A stretch of 64,000 bases of DNA from Novosphingobium flavum (GCF_014230315.1 NZ_JACLAW010000011.1:1-64000); one strand, 5' to 3'; positions 10,401 to 18,515 are shown, numbered from the stretch's first letter. Made by a program: numbers and translations. The notes: generated from the sequence alone by a model not told the origin.

Positions 10401-10521
10401 TGGAAGCGGAGGATTGCAGCTCGGGAGCGGGCTGCGGATCGGCGGCCGACTGCGCATGCGCAGTCTGGAAAGCAAACGCAGAGCCGCTGACAAGCAGGGC
10501 GACGACGAACTGGTGCCTCAT
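7444..10521 (-). CDS. TonB-dependent outer-membrane receptor of the esterase operon
   Basis: The 1025-residue protein starts with a signal peptide (M-R-H-Q-F-V-V-A-L-L..., cleavage near A-H-A-Q). A TonB-box-like segment E-E-I-I-V-T-G-S-R follows and leads into a plug domain with L-N-L-R-G-F-G, L-V-L-L-D-G-L-R and A-S-A-V-Y-G-S-D-x-I-x-G-V-V-N-F. A long 22-strand beta-barrel ends in a C-terminal aromatic residue (A-R-V-A-F). The start at 10521 is set by a clear GGGAGG 6 bases upstream; the frame is open further upstream but has no good site there. It is the first gene of the operon with the three esterases and LysR. Its ligand is unknown, most likely an ester or aromatic compound too large for porins. 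A putative GntR operator lies 58 bases upstream of the start. Confidence 0.92.
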   Translation of the reverse strand: MRHQFVVALLVSGSAFAFQTAHAQSAADPQPAPELQSSASSARRDEEIIVTGSRVISNGDNSPTPITIMSTEALSASKPTTVFEGLLENPLVAGANGGKVAKGAGQGGTNAAAATLNLRGFGPTRNLVLLDGLRVPAQNLDGTVDLNQIPQLLLKRVDIAAGGASAVYGSDGITGVVNFVTDTKFVGVKANIQTGISQRGDDPTFDTGLAFGTQLFGGRGHFEASVQYHREGAVFRNDRPNVQVTGNAGWTLQGNGCAAGVTACIPFFVANNVRDGAGTFGGIINQIGTVANPFAGYNFAQDGLATPFVPGTPVGVGNNQVGGQGGFNPEIATMVAQQDFIQSFARFDYELTDDVNFHLAGFYDLGHQRAYINSMRSNGSSASSALATGFRMTVDNAFLPPSMAAAMKSAGVTVFNLGKYFLNSVTPVTNVSYTNRNIYVNPGFDGSLGKFKWQVGYIYSDVRQSNVSNNSWNTAKLFAALDSVNVNGVPTCWVLTQPQYAANFKGCVPMNIFGPTATTKASLDYVLQPTEYVGITNSHDATASISGPLFDNWAGPVVLALTGEYRRLGYELISDAPPANVLPLDCNGLGVLPSRTSCVQQSATNVGTTTIFPNGTAARAPVSQSVLEGAAEANVPLLKDIFFARRLDVNVAARYAKYVSNGSAVTSIPYSKSYFNALTWKIGLDWEVNDWLRLRGSRSRDFRAPNLSELYTPGRIQGLATATDYLTGAQVGVTPGYTANQQLGGNPNLRPEVGYTWTAGFVVKPVPQFSLAVDYYNIVINNAITQVDGSLPTIQNACYDSGGSSPYCALQVRPGGFGRTPANQAVSNSATLFYTQLPLNIAKASTYGWDFEANYRSELFGKPLSIRALVSYQPSLRAVQTSTPTTDAAGVSIPKVRLQASLSYNVTDAFRVDWSTRWRSGMKNVDPLLGLQVAPGSEDVAAVSFSNLNLSYRVSLDGSGDPQSHNVQFFLNVSNIFDQKPPVYTPFTNTTPFAPPTGAGQPGIGFYPADDAIGRAFYVGARVAF

Positions 10522-10878
10522 GTAAATCCTCCCTCGGTTCGGACAACGGCTCACTTGGATGCGATTTACGTCCCCGATATTGGTGACCATTTTTAATGCA
10601 CAAAATTTGACTTCAATCAAGACCACCCAAGAAGAATTGGCCTTAGCGACTGAAATAAATCTATTGTGAAATTGCAGAACTTTTTTTGGCGCACGAACGC
10701 TTTCTCTAAATAGCAGATTCTTTAATCCGCTATTTAGCGCTACATATAATATACTCATAAAACCATATTCATTCGCGCATTTAATTATTTCGTGATTACG
10801 CGCACAATAATTTAATCAACTCAATCCCAACAAATCATATAAACTAAGCAAAATATGCAAAATTACGAAAGGCCTTGG
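10522..10878. promoter_or_regulatory. AT-rich intergenic region upstream of the TonB receptor operon
   Basis: These 357 bases hold no gene I can support. Most of the stretch from about 10590 to 10870 is visibly AT-rich compared with its GC-rich neighbours. The half next to the receptor gene should contain its promoter and includes the ATTGGTGACCATT palindrome described separately. The other half trails the aldehyde dehydrogenase gene, which ends at 10879. Confidence 0.6.
10579..10591. promoter_or_regulatory. Putative GntR operator A (ATTGGTGACCATT)
   Basis: A 13-bp near-palindrome, ATTGGT-G-ACCATT, with one mismatched pair between arms, lies 58 bases upstream of the TonB receptor start. It shares CGATATTGGT with the copy at 22282-22294 beside the GntR gene. 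The TTGGT-N-ACCAA form is a typical FCD-type GntR operator. Binding is inferred. Confidence 0.55.
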
Positions 10879-12357
10879 CTACGCAAACGGATTTGCCACT
10901 TCGTCCGCAGTGGAAATCCAGACGCTCTTGGTCTGCAGATATTCCCAGATTGCCTCTTGCCCATTCTCCCGCCCCAACCCGCTGCGTTTGTAGCCGCCGG
11001 TCGGCGTCAGGTAGGACGCGGTCTTGTAGGTGTTGATCCAGACGGTCCCGGCCTGAAGGCCTTCGATCATCCGGAACATGCGGCGGACATCCCTGGTCCA
11101 GACACCGGATGCCAAGCCATAAAGGGAGTCGTTGGCCAACTGTAATGCCTCGTCTTCATCCTTGAACGGGATGACCGACAAGACCGGCCCGAAGACCTCC
11201 TCCTGCGCGATGCGCATGCTGTTGCTCACGCCGGTGAATATCGTCGGCTTGATGAAAAGCCCGTTGCCGAAATCGCTCGAGTAGGGCGGCGCGCCTCCGA
11301 TCGCGGCTGTCGCGCCTTCCTTCTGGGCGATATCGATGTAGTCGAGCACCTTGGAATAGTGCGGGCGGTTCGCCAGCGGCCCGATTTTGGTATCCGGGCT
11401 CATCGGATTGCCGACCTTGGCCTTCGAGGCCAATTCGACCAATGCGTCGACGAATTTGTCGTGCACGGATTCCTGCACAAGCAAACGCGACCCCGCGACA
11501 CAGGCCTGCCCGGCCGCTGCAAAAATGCCGGATGCCACGCCATTCAGGGCGTTGCCGAACTCGGCATCATCGAAAACGATATTCGGCGATTTGCCTCCCA
11601 GTTCCATACTCACCGGCTTCAGATGGCGCGCGGCCGCCTCGTAGATCTTCTGCCCCGTGCTGTCCGACCCGGTTATCGAGATCTTGGCCACCAACGGATG
11701 GGCCACGAGCGCCGCGCCGACCTCATCGCCGAAACCGGTTACGACATTGATGACGCCACCAGGAAAGCCGGCGCTATCAACGAGCTTCATCAGTTCCAAC
11801 GCCGATGCGGATGTGAACTCGGACGGCTTGACCACGACCGTGTTGCCGGCGGCTAGGGCTGGCGCCAACTTCCAGGATGTCAGGAAGAGCGGCGAATTCC
11901 AGGGGATTATGGCGGCGATGACACCAAGCGGCTCATGCCGCGTATAATTGAAGTGCTGCTTCTTGTCGGTTGGAATAACCGCGCCTTCTATCTTGTCGGC
12001 CAGACCGCCAAAATAATAATACCACTGCGGAATATAGCCGATCTGGGCCCGCACCTCGGCAAATGTCTTTCCATTGTCGCGCACCTCTATGGCGGCCAGA
12101 TGATCCGCGTGTTCTGCGATCAAATCGCCCAGTTTGCGCAGCAGCCGCCCTCTTTCCGTCGGCAGTAACCTCGCCCAGCTCGGGAACGCCCGGTGCGCAG
12201 CGCGAACCGCCCGGTCTACGTCCTCGGCATCGCACCGCGGAATCAAGGCCCAAGGACTTCCCGTGTAAGGATCGTCGCTTTCAAAGTGCCGCGATGTTGC
12301 GGAACCCGTCCACTGGCCGCCGATATGCGCCTGGTATGCCTTCATGCCCATTGCCAT
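10879..12357 (-). CDS. NAD(P)-dependent aldehyde dehydrogenase
   Basis: The 492-residue protein is a full-length ALDH-superfamily enzyme. It shows P-W-N-S-P-L in the cofactor region, M-E-L-G-G-K-S-P-N with the general-base Glu, G-Q-A-C-V-A-G-S-R with the catalytic Cys near residue 300, and the E-E-V-F-G-P-V and N-D-S-x-Y-G-L-A-S-G-V motifs near the C-terminus. The ATG at 12357 has GGAG seven bases upstream and starts one base after the stop of the ABC binding-protein gene, so the two are co-transcribed and probably coupled. In this operon it may oxidise the aldehyde released by the DapA-family lyase to the acid; the exact substrate is unknown. Confidence 0.9.
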   Translation of the reverse strand: MAMGMKAYQAHIGGQWTGSATSRHFESDDPYTGSPWALIPRCDAEDVDRAVRAAHRAFPSWARLLPTERGRLLRKLGDLIAEHADHLAAIEVRDNGKTFAEVRAQIGYIPQWYYYFGGLADKIEGAVIPTDKKQHFNYTRHEPLGVIAAIIPWNSPLFLTSWKLAPALAAGNTVVVKPSEFTSASALELMKLVDSAGFPGGVINVVTGFGDEVGAALVAHPLVAKISITGSDSTGQKIYEAAARHLKPVSMELGGKSPNIVFDDAEFGNALNGVASGIFAAAGQACVAGSRLLVQESVHDKFVDALVELASKAKVGNPMSPDTKIGPLANRPHYSKVLDYIDIAQKEGATAAIGGAPPYSSDFGNGLFIKPTIFTGVSNSMRIAQEEVFGPVLSVIPFKDEDEALQLANDSLYGLASGVWTRDVRRMFRMIEGLQAGTVWINTYKTASYLTPTGGYKRSGLGRENGQEAIWEYLQTKSVWISTADEVANPFA

Positions 12358-12358
12358 G

Positions 12359-13381
12359 TCACCGCTCCGAGGCTGCTAAGGTAGTATCGGCGAAGTCTGC
12401 CAGCGACAGGCTGTTCGCCCGCGGCACCACGGTCCCGATTTGCGCGATCATGGATTGTATCGCCGGCGCATTGACCGCAGTGGTCTCCGACCAGGTGTAG
12501 GGGTTCTTGCTGGAGGTTCCGACCTTGATCGCGTTTGTGCACGCAGCCAGGCTGGCACCGCCGTGAACGCACATCGGCAACGCCTTGTCAGGATTAGCCT
12601 TTATCCAGACGGAAGCCCTGCCAATAGCGCGAAGGAAAGCACTCAGCGCCGGCCGATTGGCGTCCACGAAATCCTGCCGGGCAAAAACGCTAGTCGCGAC
12701 GAATTTGATCGGGCTCTTGTCTGAACTGACGATGACCTGCGGCCTGAGCGCGTCGGTCAGCAGGGTATCCTCGATCTCGATCGCATCGACCCGGCCAGTC
12801 GATAGCGCAGCCAACCGGGCAGGCGGCGAACCCAGCGGTAGCCAAGTAACATCCCGATCCCGAATGCCAAACCGTGGCAGAGTTGCGATCGAATAGATCT
12901 GATCGCCGGAATTGTAGCTTACCACGCCGAAGATCTTGCCCTTCAGCTGCTCGACGCTGTTAATGCCCTTCCCCCCAATGATATTGTAGGAGTTATCGAC
13001 GAACTCTCCAATGATCTTTCCCTTGGAAACACCCCGGGCAATGTCAGCCATGAACTGGCTTGCCGCCCCCAAGGAGACGTCAAGCTGGCCCGACCTCATC
13101 GCTGCCGCCAGCGGCGCAGCGCCGCCTGACATGGCAAAATACTCGACATTCAGGCCGGCTTCCTTGAAATAGCCAAGCTTGTCGGCGACGAAGAACGGCG
13201 TCGCGTTGACGAGAGTGTCCGTCGAGGCAACGCGGATCTTGGTGATCTTCGCGGACTTGTCCTGCGGCGCCTCGGAGCGCCAGGCACTCGCGGCGATGAT
13301 CAAGATGCCGGCCACGGCCGCGACTGTTCGCACTTTCCAGTTAGGCGATCCCTGCGCTTCCACTTTGCGATCCAATTTCAT
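12359..13381 (-). CDS. NitT/TauT-type ABC transporter substrate-binding protein
   Basis: The 340-residue protein has an N-terminal membrane/signal segment (V-A-A-V-A-G-I-L-I-I-A-A-S-A). An NMT1/SsuA-like periplasmic-binding fold follows: T-P-F-F-V-A-D-K-L-G-Y-F-K-E-A-G-L-x-V, then G-Q-L-D-V-S-L-G-A-A and L-K-G-K-I-F-G-V. Start 13381 (M-K-L-D-R-K) was preferred to the frame start at 13411 because AGGGAG lies upstream. The cognate permease and ATPase are probably those at 17679-18515 and 16785-17615, about 3.4 kb away with catabolic genes between. It likely binds a small aromatic or aliphatic acid. Confidence 0.85.
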   Translation of the reverse strand: MKLDRKVEAQGSPNWKVRTVAAVAGILIIAASAWRSEAPQDKSAKITKIRVASTDTLVNATPFFVADKLGYFKEAGLNVEYFAMSGGAAPLAAAMRSGQLDVSLGAASQFMADIARGVSKGKIIGEFVDNSYNIIGGKGINSVEQLKGKIFGVVSYNSGDQIYSIATLPRFGIRDRDVTWLPLGSPPARLAALSTGRVDAIEIEDTLLTDALRPQVIVSSDKSPIKFVATSVFARQDFVDANRPALSAFLRAIGRASVWIKANPDKALPMCVHGGASLAACTNAIKVGTSSKNPYTWSETTAVNAPAIQSMIAQIGTVVPRANSLSLADFADTTLAASER

Positions 13382-13426
13382 CGGATTTCTCAGCTCCCTA
13401 CCGCGCACCACGAAACCTGCACAAAT

Positions 13427-14353
13427 TCACGCCGTATTCGCGGCCTGGCTTTCAAAGAGCCCTTCTTCCTCGAAGACCTTGCGGATGCGGGCAACATGTT
13501 CGTCGGTTGCCGGCAGTCCGGGGCGGCGCATCTCGCCGACATCGCGGCCCAGCAACCTGATCGCGGCCTTGTGCCCGGCCTGCGCGCCGCCACCTGGACC
13601 GGAGCTTAGCACCGCGGCGATCCTGGCGAGCTTCAGGTGCCATTTACGGACCGTCGGCCAATCCTTCGCGAGGTAGGCAGTCCATAGGTTCAAGCTCCAG
13701 TCATGGGCGAAATTGGAAAGCGCGCTGCAGCTAGCCTTGATGTCGACGCCCTTCATCAAGGGATAGAGCTGAAGCAATCCGCCGGCGACCGGGTTGAACG
13801 ACGGATTCGTTTCCGCGGACAGCACGATCTTGGCCGTGTCGGCGAATTCATTGTCCGGCGCCATCTTGATTCCGACGATATTGGGCAGCGCAGCAATGCG
13901 CGCGATCGTGGCCGGCGAAAAATGATTGCCTGTCATGTGAGAAGGATAGATGACAATTGGGGTATCAGAAAATGTTGATGCAATATCACGATAATACTCG
14001 AAGGCGCTTTCTTGTGAGTATTTGTTGAAATATGGCGCCATGACGAAAATCCCGTCAGCGCCCAACTTCATGGCATGGGTTGCCTGCTCAAGCGTCTTCT
14101 CGAAGCTCTCGCTTCCAAGAAAGGGCCAGGCCTTGACCCCGGCTCCTTGCGCGACGTCGATGACGGTCTCTGCCCACGCTTTCCAATCGCTGAGAGTCAG
14201 GCTGACATATTCGGCATGGGTCGACGGTCCGTGAAGACCACCGACCCCGCGAGTGACCAAGCGCAGCTCCTCGGCGAGCTGCTTTTGGTTGAGCCGCCCG
14301 TTTCTGTCGAACGGGGTATATGCGCCAGGATTCAGGCCTTCAGGTAGCAACAT
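13427..14353 (-). CDS. DapA/N-acetylneuraminate-lyase family aldolase or hydratase-aldolase
   Basis: The 308-residue protein has the class I DHDPS/NAL TIM-barrel pattern. The Schiff-base Lys is in N-I-V-G-I-K-M-A-P and the conserved Tyr in I-V-I-Y-P-S-H-M-T-G. The G-A-Y-T-P-F and L-V-x-x-G-V-G-G-L-H-G segments correspond to the pyruvate-binding N-terminal part. Start 14353 has AGGA nine bases upstream. Because it sits in an operon with ring-cleavage dioxygenase, tautomerase and aldehyde dehydrogenase genes rather than lysine genes, a catabolic role is likelier, for example splitting a pyruvate-containing ring-cleavage product as NahE-type enzymes do. That role is inference. Confidence 0.8.
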   Translation of the reverse strand: MLLPEGLNPGAYTPFDRNGRLNQKQLAEELRLVTRGVGGLHGPSTHAEYVSLTLSDWKAWAETVIDVAQGAGVKAWPFLGSESFEKTLEQATHAMKLGADGIFVMAPYFNKYSQESAFEYYRDIASTFSDTPIVIYPSHMTGNHFSPATIARIAALPNIVGIKMAPDNEFADTAKIVLSAETNPSFNPVAGGLLQLYPLMKGVDIKASCSALSNFAHDWSLNLWTAYLAKDWPTVRKWHLKLARIAAVLSSGPGGGAQAGHKAAIRLLGRDVGEMRRPGLPATDEHVARIRKVFEEEGLFESQAANTA

Positions 14354-14452
14354 CTTTAATTCCTTGCCTTCGTTGGCGGCGCTGACGCCTGTCGGTGGAA
14401 ACCTTCGGCTACCGACCACTGCGCACGACCATATGTCCGCCCAGAGTGAGCC

Positions 14453-14896
14453 TTAGGCCGGCCCGATGGGCACCGTCCGGCGCGTGTGGAACAGCCACTT
14501 GCCATTCTCGCGCCGCACCTCGTCCCGCTTGGCCGAAGCCAAGACGATCTCGAACTTGCCGTCCTTCTTTTCGACCGCCATCATGTAGCTTTGGGACTCC
14601 GCGCCTTCCGCGGTTGCCCGGATGACGACGTTGCTGACCCAATGCGACCACCCCCGCACTTCGGGTCGCTTTTCCCACCGATTCTCGGAATACTCTATCA
14701 GCGCGACCCTGCCTTGAACCGGCTCCTTGCCGATAGGAAAGAACGTGCCATCGGTGGTGAAAAGATCCGCCCAGGACTCATGATCACCAGCGTCCTCACA
14801 CAGGAAGAACTTGGCCGCGATCAACTCGTATATTTCGAGTCTATCATCGGAGCTCAACGTGATTATGTCGGCATTTAGATTATTATTTACGGTCAT
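14453..14896 (-). CDS. SnoaL/NTF2-like small protein
   Basis: The 147-residue protein (from ATG 14896) has the cone-shaped SnoaL/NTF2-like signature: I-Y-E-L-I-A-A-K-F-F-L-C-E-D-A-G-D-H-E-S-W-A-D-L-F near the start, then D-G-T-F, and W-S-H-W-V-S-N-V-V-I in the sheet. This fold is shared by ring-hydroxylating-dioxygenase beta subunits and by polyketide cyclases, dehydratases and isomerases. No dioxygenase alpha subunit is in the window, so a stand-alone dehydratase/isomerase-type role in the pathway is likelier. A TTG at 14929 could extend it by 11 residues but has no ribosome-binding site. Confidence 0.75.
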   Translation of the reverse strand: MTVNNNLNADIITLSSDDRLEIYELIAAKFFLCEDAGDHESWADLFTTDGTFFPIGKEPVQGRVALIEYSENRWEKRPEVRGWSHWVSNVVIRATAEGAESQSYMMAVEKKDGKFEIVLASAKRDEVRRENGKWLFHTRRTVPIGPA

Positions 14897-15077
14897 GTTA
14901 TCACCGTTGCAATATATTGGCGTTACCAAGGGACGTCGCCACCGACTGTCCTTCGAAAGTTTTTGGACAAATCGCCCGCAAAACCTTGCTGCTGCTCGAC
15001 GACGGCATCAGGCGCGTCCAACAGCCCCACCCTAGATGGGGTAACTGCACCAGCAGCCTTCGGGCCGCGACCGTCCG

Positions 15078-15917
15078 TTACCGTTCGGCCGCTTCCATCA
15101 CCATCATGCCTCCACCCGTATGCGAGATCGGCTTGTGATAAACACTGGTCACGACATCGACCTTGTCGGGCAGAGCTCCGCGCGCGACGACCCAGGTCAG
15201 GAATTCCAAGCCCTGCTCGCCGCCATTGGCGACGATATCATCGCTAGTGAAGCGGGCGATTTCGATCGGATTATTGGCCAGCGTTTCCATGCAATAGGCA
15301 TCGAATTCTTCATTGATGTATCCGCCGATCCCGATCGTATGAGAAAGACCGCCTGTGGCCAGGAACATCACCTTGAGATCCTTGGGATAGGACCCAATGG
15401 CCTTTCCCAAAGCTTGACCAAGCTTGAAAATGCGGCGCGGCGTCGGAAGAGGCGGCTGCACCGCATTGATCTCGACGGGGATCAGCGGGATCACCTTGTG
15501 GTCGGGCCACAGAAGGTCGAGCGCGGTGGTGCCGCCGTGGTCGAACGCCATTTCCTGACAAGTCGCGATGTCGAACTCATCCTCAATGAGCGATTGCGCG
15601 ATATGCCAGGCCAGGTGCGGGTCACTTTGGAAGGTCCGCGGCGGCGGCGCGCCATTGCCCTCGTCCGCATTGGTGAACGTCGGCGCGGTGCCGATCGCGA
15701 AGGCGGGACGGTTCTCGAGGGAGAAATTGACCCCGTGATCGTTGTACACAAGGACCACGACATCAGGGTCAACTTCAGCCACCCATTCACGAACCCGCGG
15801 AAACGCGTCGAAGAATGGCTTCAAGCCAAGCTCCGGATCATTCTCCCGCTTTTTGGCGATCGTCTTGCCAATAATCGGCGTATGAGAAGTCGCCACGCTG
15901 CCGACAATCCGAGCCAT
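15078..15917 (-). CDS. ligB: LigB-like class III extradiol dioxygenase, catalytic (beta) subunit
   Basis: The 279-residue protein closely follows protocatechuate 4,5-dioxygenase beta subunit LigB. His12 (T-S-H-T-P) and His61 (Y-N-D-H-G) fall exactly at the LigB Fe(II)-ligand positions, the catalytic His is in G-G-L-S-H-T (His193), and Glu residues lie in the G-G-E-Q-G-L-E segment where the third ligand is expected. P-D-L/H-L-A-W-H-I-A-Q-S-L and R-G-A-L-P-x-K-V are also LigB-like. Start 15917 has AAGGA upstream; the frame extends nine codons further. LigA-like is encoded 42 bases upstream. It should open a catecholic ring next to the hydroxyls; protocatechuate, gallate or a substituted analogue are candidates. 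Confidence 0.88.
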   Translation of the reverse strand: MARIVGSVATSHTPIIGKTIAKKRENDPELGLKPFFDAFPRVREWVAEVDPDVVVLVYNDHGVNFSLENRPAFAIGTAPTFTNADEGNGAPPPRTFQSDPHLAWHIAQSLIEDEFDIATCQEMAFDHGGTTALDLLWPDHKVIPLIPVEINAVQPPLPTPRRIFKLGQALGKAIGSYPKDLKVMFLATGGLSHTIGIGGYINEEFDAYCMETLANNPIEIARFTSDDIVANGGEQGLEFLTWVVARGALPDKVDVVTSVYHKPISHTGGGMMVMEAAER

Positions 15918-15959
15918 AGTTCTTTCCTTCTTCGTTCGTAACAATCGCCGCAGCGGTCT

Positions 15960-16238
15960 TCAGGCGCTTGCCGGCCCGCCACCACCAGTCACGAATCTGA
16001 TTTTCCCGTAGAAATACATGTTCAAACCTACGGCCATCATCTCGTCCCGGTCGCGGCTTTTCACCGCCGCGACCGCTTTCTCGCTGAGTCCGAATTTTGC
16101 CATGTAAGCATCTTCGTCGGCCTGGAATTCTTGCCGATTTTCTTCCCGGATAAGGGAGTGGCCCATTTTATTGAGCGCGTACCCCTCGACTATAAGGTCG
16201 ACGTCAAGCGGCTTGGTTCCTACAAATTTGATACCCAA
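15960..16238 (-). CDS. ligA: LigA-like alpha (small) subunit of extradiol dioxygenase, TTG start
   Basis: The 92-residue protein matches the LigA family: Y-A-L-N-K-M-G-H-S-L, then R-Q-E-F-Q-A-D-x-x-x-Y-M-x-K-F-G-L-S, and a C-terminal V-G-L-N-M-Y-F-Y-G-K-I. LigA covers the active-site mouth of LigB. The only in-frame ATG upstream (16304) would add 22 residues with no family resemblance, whereas TTG 16238 has GAAGGAAA about 5-9 bases upstream, so TTG is the likely start. It is shorter than classical LigA (about 139 residues) but comparable to small alpha subunits in related dioxygenases. Confidence 0.8.
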   Translation of the reverse strand: MGIKFVGTKPLDVDLIVEGYALNKMGHSLIREENRQEFQADEDAYMAKFGLSEKAVAAVKSRDRDEMMAVGLNMYFYGKIRFVTGGGGPASA

Positions 16239-16342
16239 GTGGCTTTCCTTCTGTTTGCCAGACCGGGCGGACACGCACAGATCCGGACCGCAAGGCGACG
16301 GCACCCCGACAGCAACGCATTCAACTGTGCAGCAGCGCCCGG

Positions 16343-16564
16343 TCAGCTGGACTGCGAAACCTGGTGATGCTTGCGCCGCTCGGCATCACAGAACAGCTCG
16401 CCGCCCTTCGCCTTGTTTTCCTCCGGGCATTCCACGATCTGAATGACGATGTTCTTCGGAGGCGACTTGAAGTGGACGTCGAAAGCGGTCGTGATGTCCT
16501 TGACCAGCCCACGCTTCTGCTCGACGGTTCTACCAGCCGCTGCGTAAATAATTACTTCAGGCAT
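16343..16564 (-). CDS. 4-oxalocrotonate tautomerase-family enzyme
   Basis: The 73-residue protein starts Met-Pro, leaving Pro1 as the catalytic base after Met removal. It continues with the 4-OT pattern G-R-T-V-E-Q-K-R-G-L-V-K-D-I-T, then I-V-I-Q-I-V-E and G-G-E-L. GGAGA lies seven bases upstream of the ATG. Tautomerases of this family isomerise the enol product of meta ring cleavage. It is first in the group tautomerase - LigA - LigB - SnoaL - DapA-like, and the perfect palindrome at 16693-16707 lies in its upstream region. Confidence 0.85.
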   Translation of the reverse strand: MPEVIIYAAAGRTVEQKRGLVKDITTAFDVHFKSPPKNIVIQIVECPEENKAKGGELFCDAERRKHHQVSQSS

Positions 16565-16693
16565 TTTTCTCTCCACTACGTTATGAAAATTGGCGATGCC
16601 TTCAAGAACATTATTGTAATTTCCAAACCGGATATGTTCTTGTCGGTATTATCTTTATTCTTCTTACCAATCCAACCCGATTCGGTCAACATA

Positions 16694-16706
16694 ATTGGTG
16701 ACCAAT
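16694..16706. promoter_or_regulatory. Putative GntR operator B (ATTGGTGACCAAT), perfect palindrome
   Basis: The 13-bp core is part of a perfect 15-bp palindrome, AATTGGT-G-ACCAATT (16693-16707), in the 220-base AT-rich gap between the ATPase gene end and the tautomerase start. On the minus strand a TTGACC element follows four bases downstream of it and could be a -35. It is the best-conserved of three copies of this motif in the module. Confidence 0.6.
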
Positions 16707-16784
16707 TTCACCATCAATATCTTGCAGGGCAAGATCTGGCGCGCGGCAGCCACGCTGGCCCGCCTCATCCTTTCGAAACAGCGG

Positions 16785-17615
16785 CTATGCGGCGGCGAGC
16801 GCCCCCTCCTGACGCACGACCTGCCATATCGAATCCTCGAGGGCCCGATGTTCCGGACTCTGCTTGATGCTCAGGTGCCGCGGACGCGGGAACGGAATAG
16901 ACCATTCTCCGGCAATCCGGGCCGGGCGAGCGCTGAAAGCAATCACCCGGTCCGCCAAAAACACAGCCTCGTCGATTTGATGGGTCACGAAGATGGCGGT
17001 CTTCTTGCGCTCATCCCAGATCTTCAGCAATTCGCCCTGCATGATCTCGCGGGTCTGTGCATCCAGGCCGGAAAACGGTTCGTCGAGCAACAGTACTTGA
17101 GGATCAGCCGCCAGGGCCCTCGCGATGTTGACTCGCTGCTGCATGCCGCCAGACAGTTGCTTGGGATGAAAGGTTTCGAACTGGGTCAAACCCGCCAGAC
17201 CAATGAGTTCCCGCGCAATCTCGTAGCGCTCACCTTTCGGCATCCCGGCCATTTCCAGGCCGAAGCTGACGTTATCGAGTACGTTTCGCCACGGCAGCAG
17301 GCAGGAATCCTGGAACACGACCGCGCGGTCCCGTCCAGGCCCGGTCACGACCTTGCCATCAACCGCGATCTCGCCGCCACTTGATGGCGTCAGGCCATCC
17401 AGCGCCATAAGGAATGTGCTCTTGCCCGATCCGCTGGGCCCGACGATCGCGATGAACTCGCCATCGCGCACCTCCAGGTCGATACCGTTGACAGCCACGA
17501 AGTTCTTGCCGCGCGAACTGAAGGTGACGCGCAGATCGCGGATCTGAAGCTTCGTTGGCGCGTCAACGCACGAGCCCGGCGGTGAGACCTCTTGTTCCTG
17601 GAAAATCACGGTCAT
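16785..17615 (-). CDS. NitT/TauT-type ABC transporter ATP-binding protein
   Basis: The 276-residue ATPase has Walker A G-P-S-G-S-G-K-S-T, Q-loop F-Q-D-S-C-L-L-P-W, signature L-S-G-G-M-Q-Q-R, Walker B L-L-L-D-E-P-F-S-G-L-D and switch His in V-T-H-Q-I-D-E-A. F-Q-D-x-x-L-L-P-W and E-A-V-F-L-A-D-R are typical of the SsuB/TauB/NrtD group. The start has AGGGAT upstream and lies 63 bases after the permease stop. It should energise uptake through the permease at 17679-18515. Confidence 0.92.
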   Translation of the reverse strand: MTVIFQEQEVSPPGSCVDAPTKLQIRDLRVTFSSRGKNFVAVNGIDLEVRDGEFIAIVGPSGSGKSTFLMALDGLTPSSGGEIAVDGKVVTGPGRDRAVVFQDSCLLPWRNVLDNVSFGLEMAGMPKGERYEIARELIGLAGLTQFETFHPKQLSGGMQQRVNIARALAADPQVLLLDEPFSGLDAQTREIMQGELLKIWDERKKTAIFVTHQIDEAVFLADRVIAFSARPARIAGEWSIPFPRPRHLSIKQSPEHRALEDSIWQVVRQEGALAAA

Positions 17616-17678
17616 GCCTGCATCCCTTTGTCGAACTGTCGCGGGGTCTTCGCCCCACCCCTGCGATGGCCGATATTT

Positions 17679-18515
17679 CTAGGCCTTCCACTGCTGCATG
17701 GCAGCCTCGAGCGCCGCAGCCAGCTGCGTCAACGCGATGCCGATCACAGTCAGAAGGACAACCGCCGCGTACATGCGCGACATGTCCATCGCACTTTGCG
17801 CCTTGATGAGGATGTTACCGATGCCAGCGGTGGAGCCGAACAGTTCGGACATCGCAACCGCCACCACGGCCTTGCCCACGCAGATGCGCAAACCCGTCAT
17901 GAAAAATGGGACGACCGACGGCAGCACCACGGCGCAAACGATTTGCCGATCCGACGCTCCGAAACTCTTGGCCATGCGGAGCAATTGTGTGTCAACGCTC
18001 CTCACGCCGGCCGCGGTGTTCATCAACATTACGACGATGCAGCTCAGCAGGACCAGCAGGACCTTCGGAAGCACGCCAATCCCGAAAAGCAGGACCAAGA
18101 GAGGGATCAGCGCCAAGTGCGGGATTGAATTGAGCGCGGTCACCACCGGCCTCAGAAATTCATCTACCGCCCCATACCAGCCCGACAGGATGCCAAGCGT
18201 GCCGCCGACCAGGACGGACAGGCCGAGGCCCCAGAAGAACTCGTTGGCAGAAACTGACAAGTCCGAGGCAAATCCCGGATCAGTGACAATGCCCTTCAGC
18301 GCCCCCAAAACCTCAAGCGGACCCGGCAGAAAAATCGGGTCGACCCAGCGATAGCTAGCCGACGCTTGCCAAGTACCCACGATCAGCACGACCGAAAGGC
18401 AGGCCAGGAGCAACGAACGCCTGGAGCGCAATTCATGGACAATGCCGCGCAAAAACCTGCGCATGGCCATACTGTCATCAGCCGCAGGCAAACCTATTGT
18501 CGGGTTAGACGCCAT
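17679..18515 (-). CDS. NitT/TauT-type ABC transporter permease
   Basis: The 278-residue inner-membrane protein has about six hydrophobic segments and the SsuC/TauC-type permease motif around R-M-A-K-S-F-G-A-S-D-R-Q-I (EAA loop), plus the family phrase N-S-I-P-H-L-A-L-I-P-L. It forms the channel of the importer with the downstream ATPase and probably with the binding protein at 12359-13381. A 206-base gap separates it from the dioxygenase homologue upstream, so it may have its own promoter. Confidence 0.9.
   Translation of the reverse strand: MASNPTIGLPAADDSMAMRRFLRGIVHELRSRRSLLLACLSVVLIVGTWQASASYRWVDPIFLPGPLEVLGALKGIVTDPGFASDLSVSANEFFWGLGLSVLVGGTLGILSGWYGAVDEFLRPVVTALNSIPHLALIPLLVLLFGIGVLPKVLLVLLSCIVVMLMNTAAGVRSVDTQLLRMAKSFGASDRQIVCAVVLPSVVPFFMTGLRICVGKAVVAVAMSELFGSTAGIGNILIKAQSAMDMSRMYAAVVLLTVIGIALTQLAAALEAAMQQWKA

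Noticed and set aside
14917-14931. TTGG-N5-CCAA inverted repeat upstream of the SnoaL-like gene, considered as a fourth GntR site
   Set aside because: The spacer is five bases rather than the three of the other sites (TTGG-N3-CCAA), so it does not match the operator geometry.
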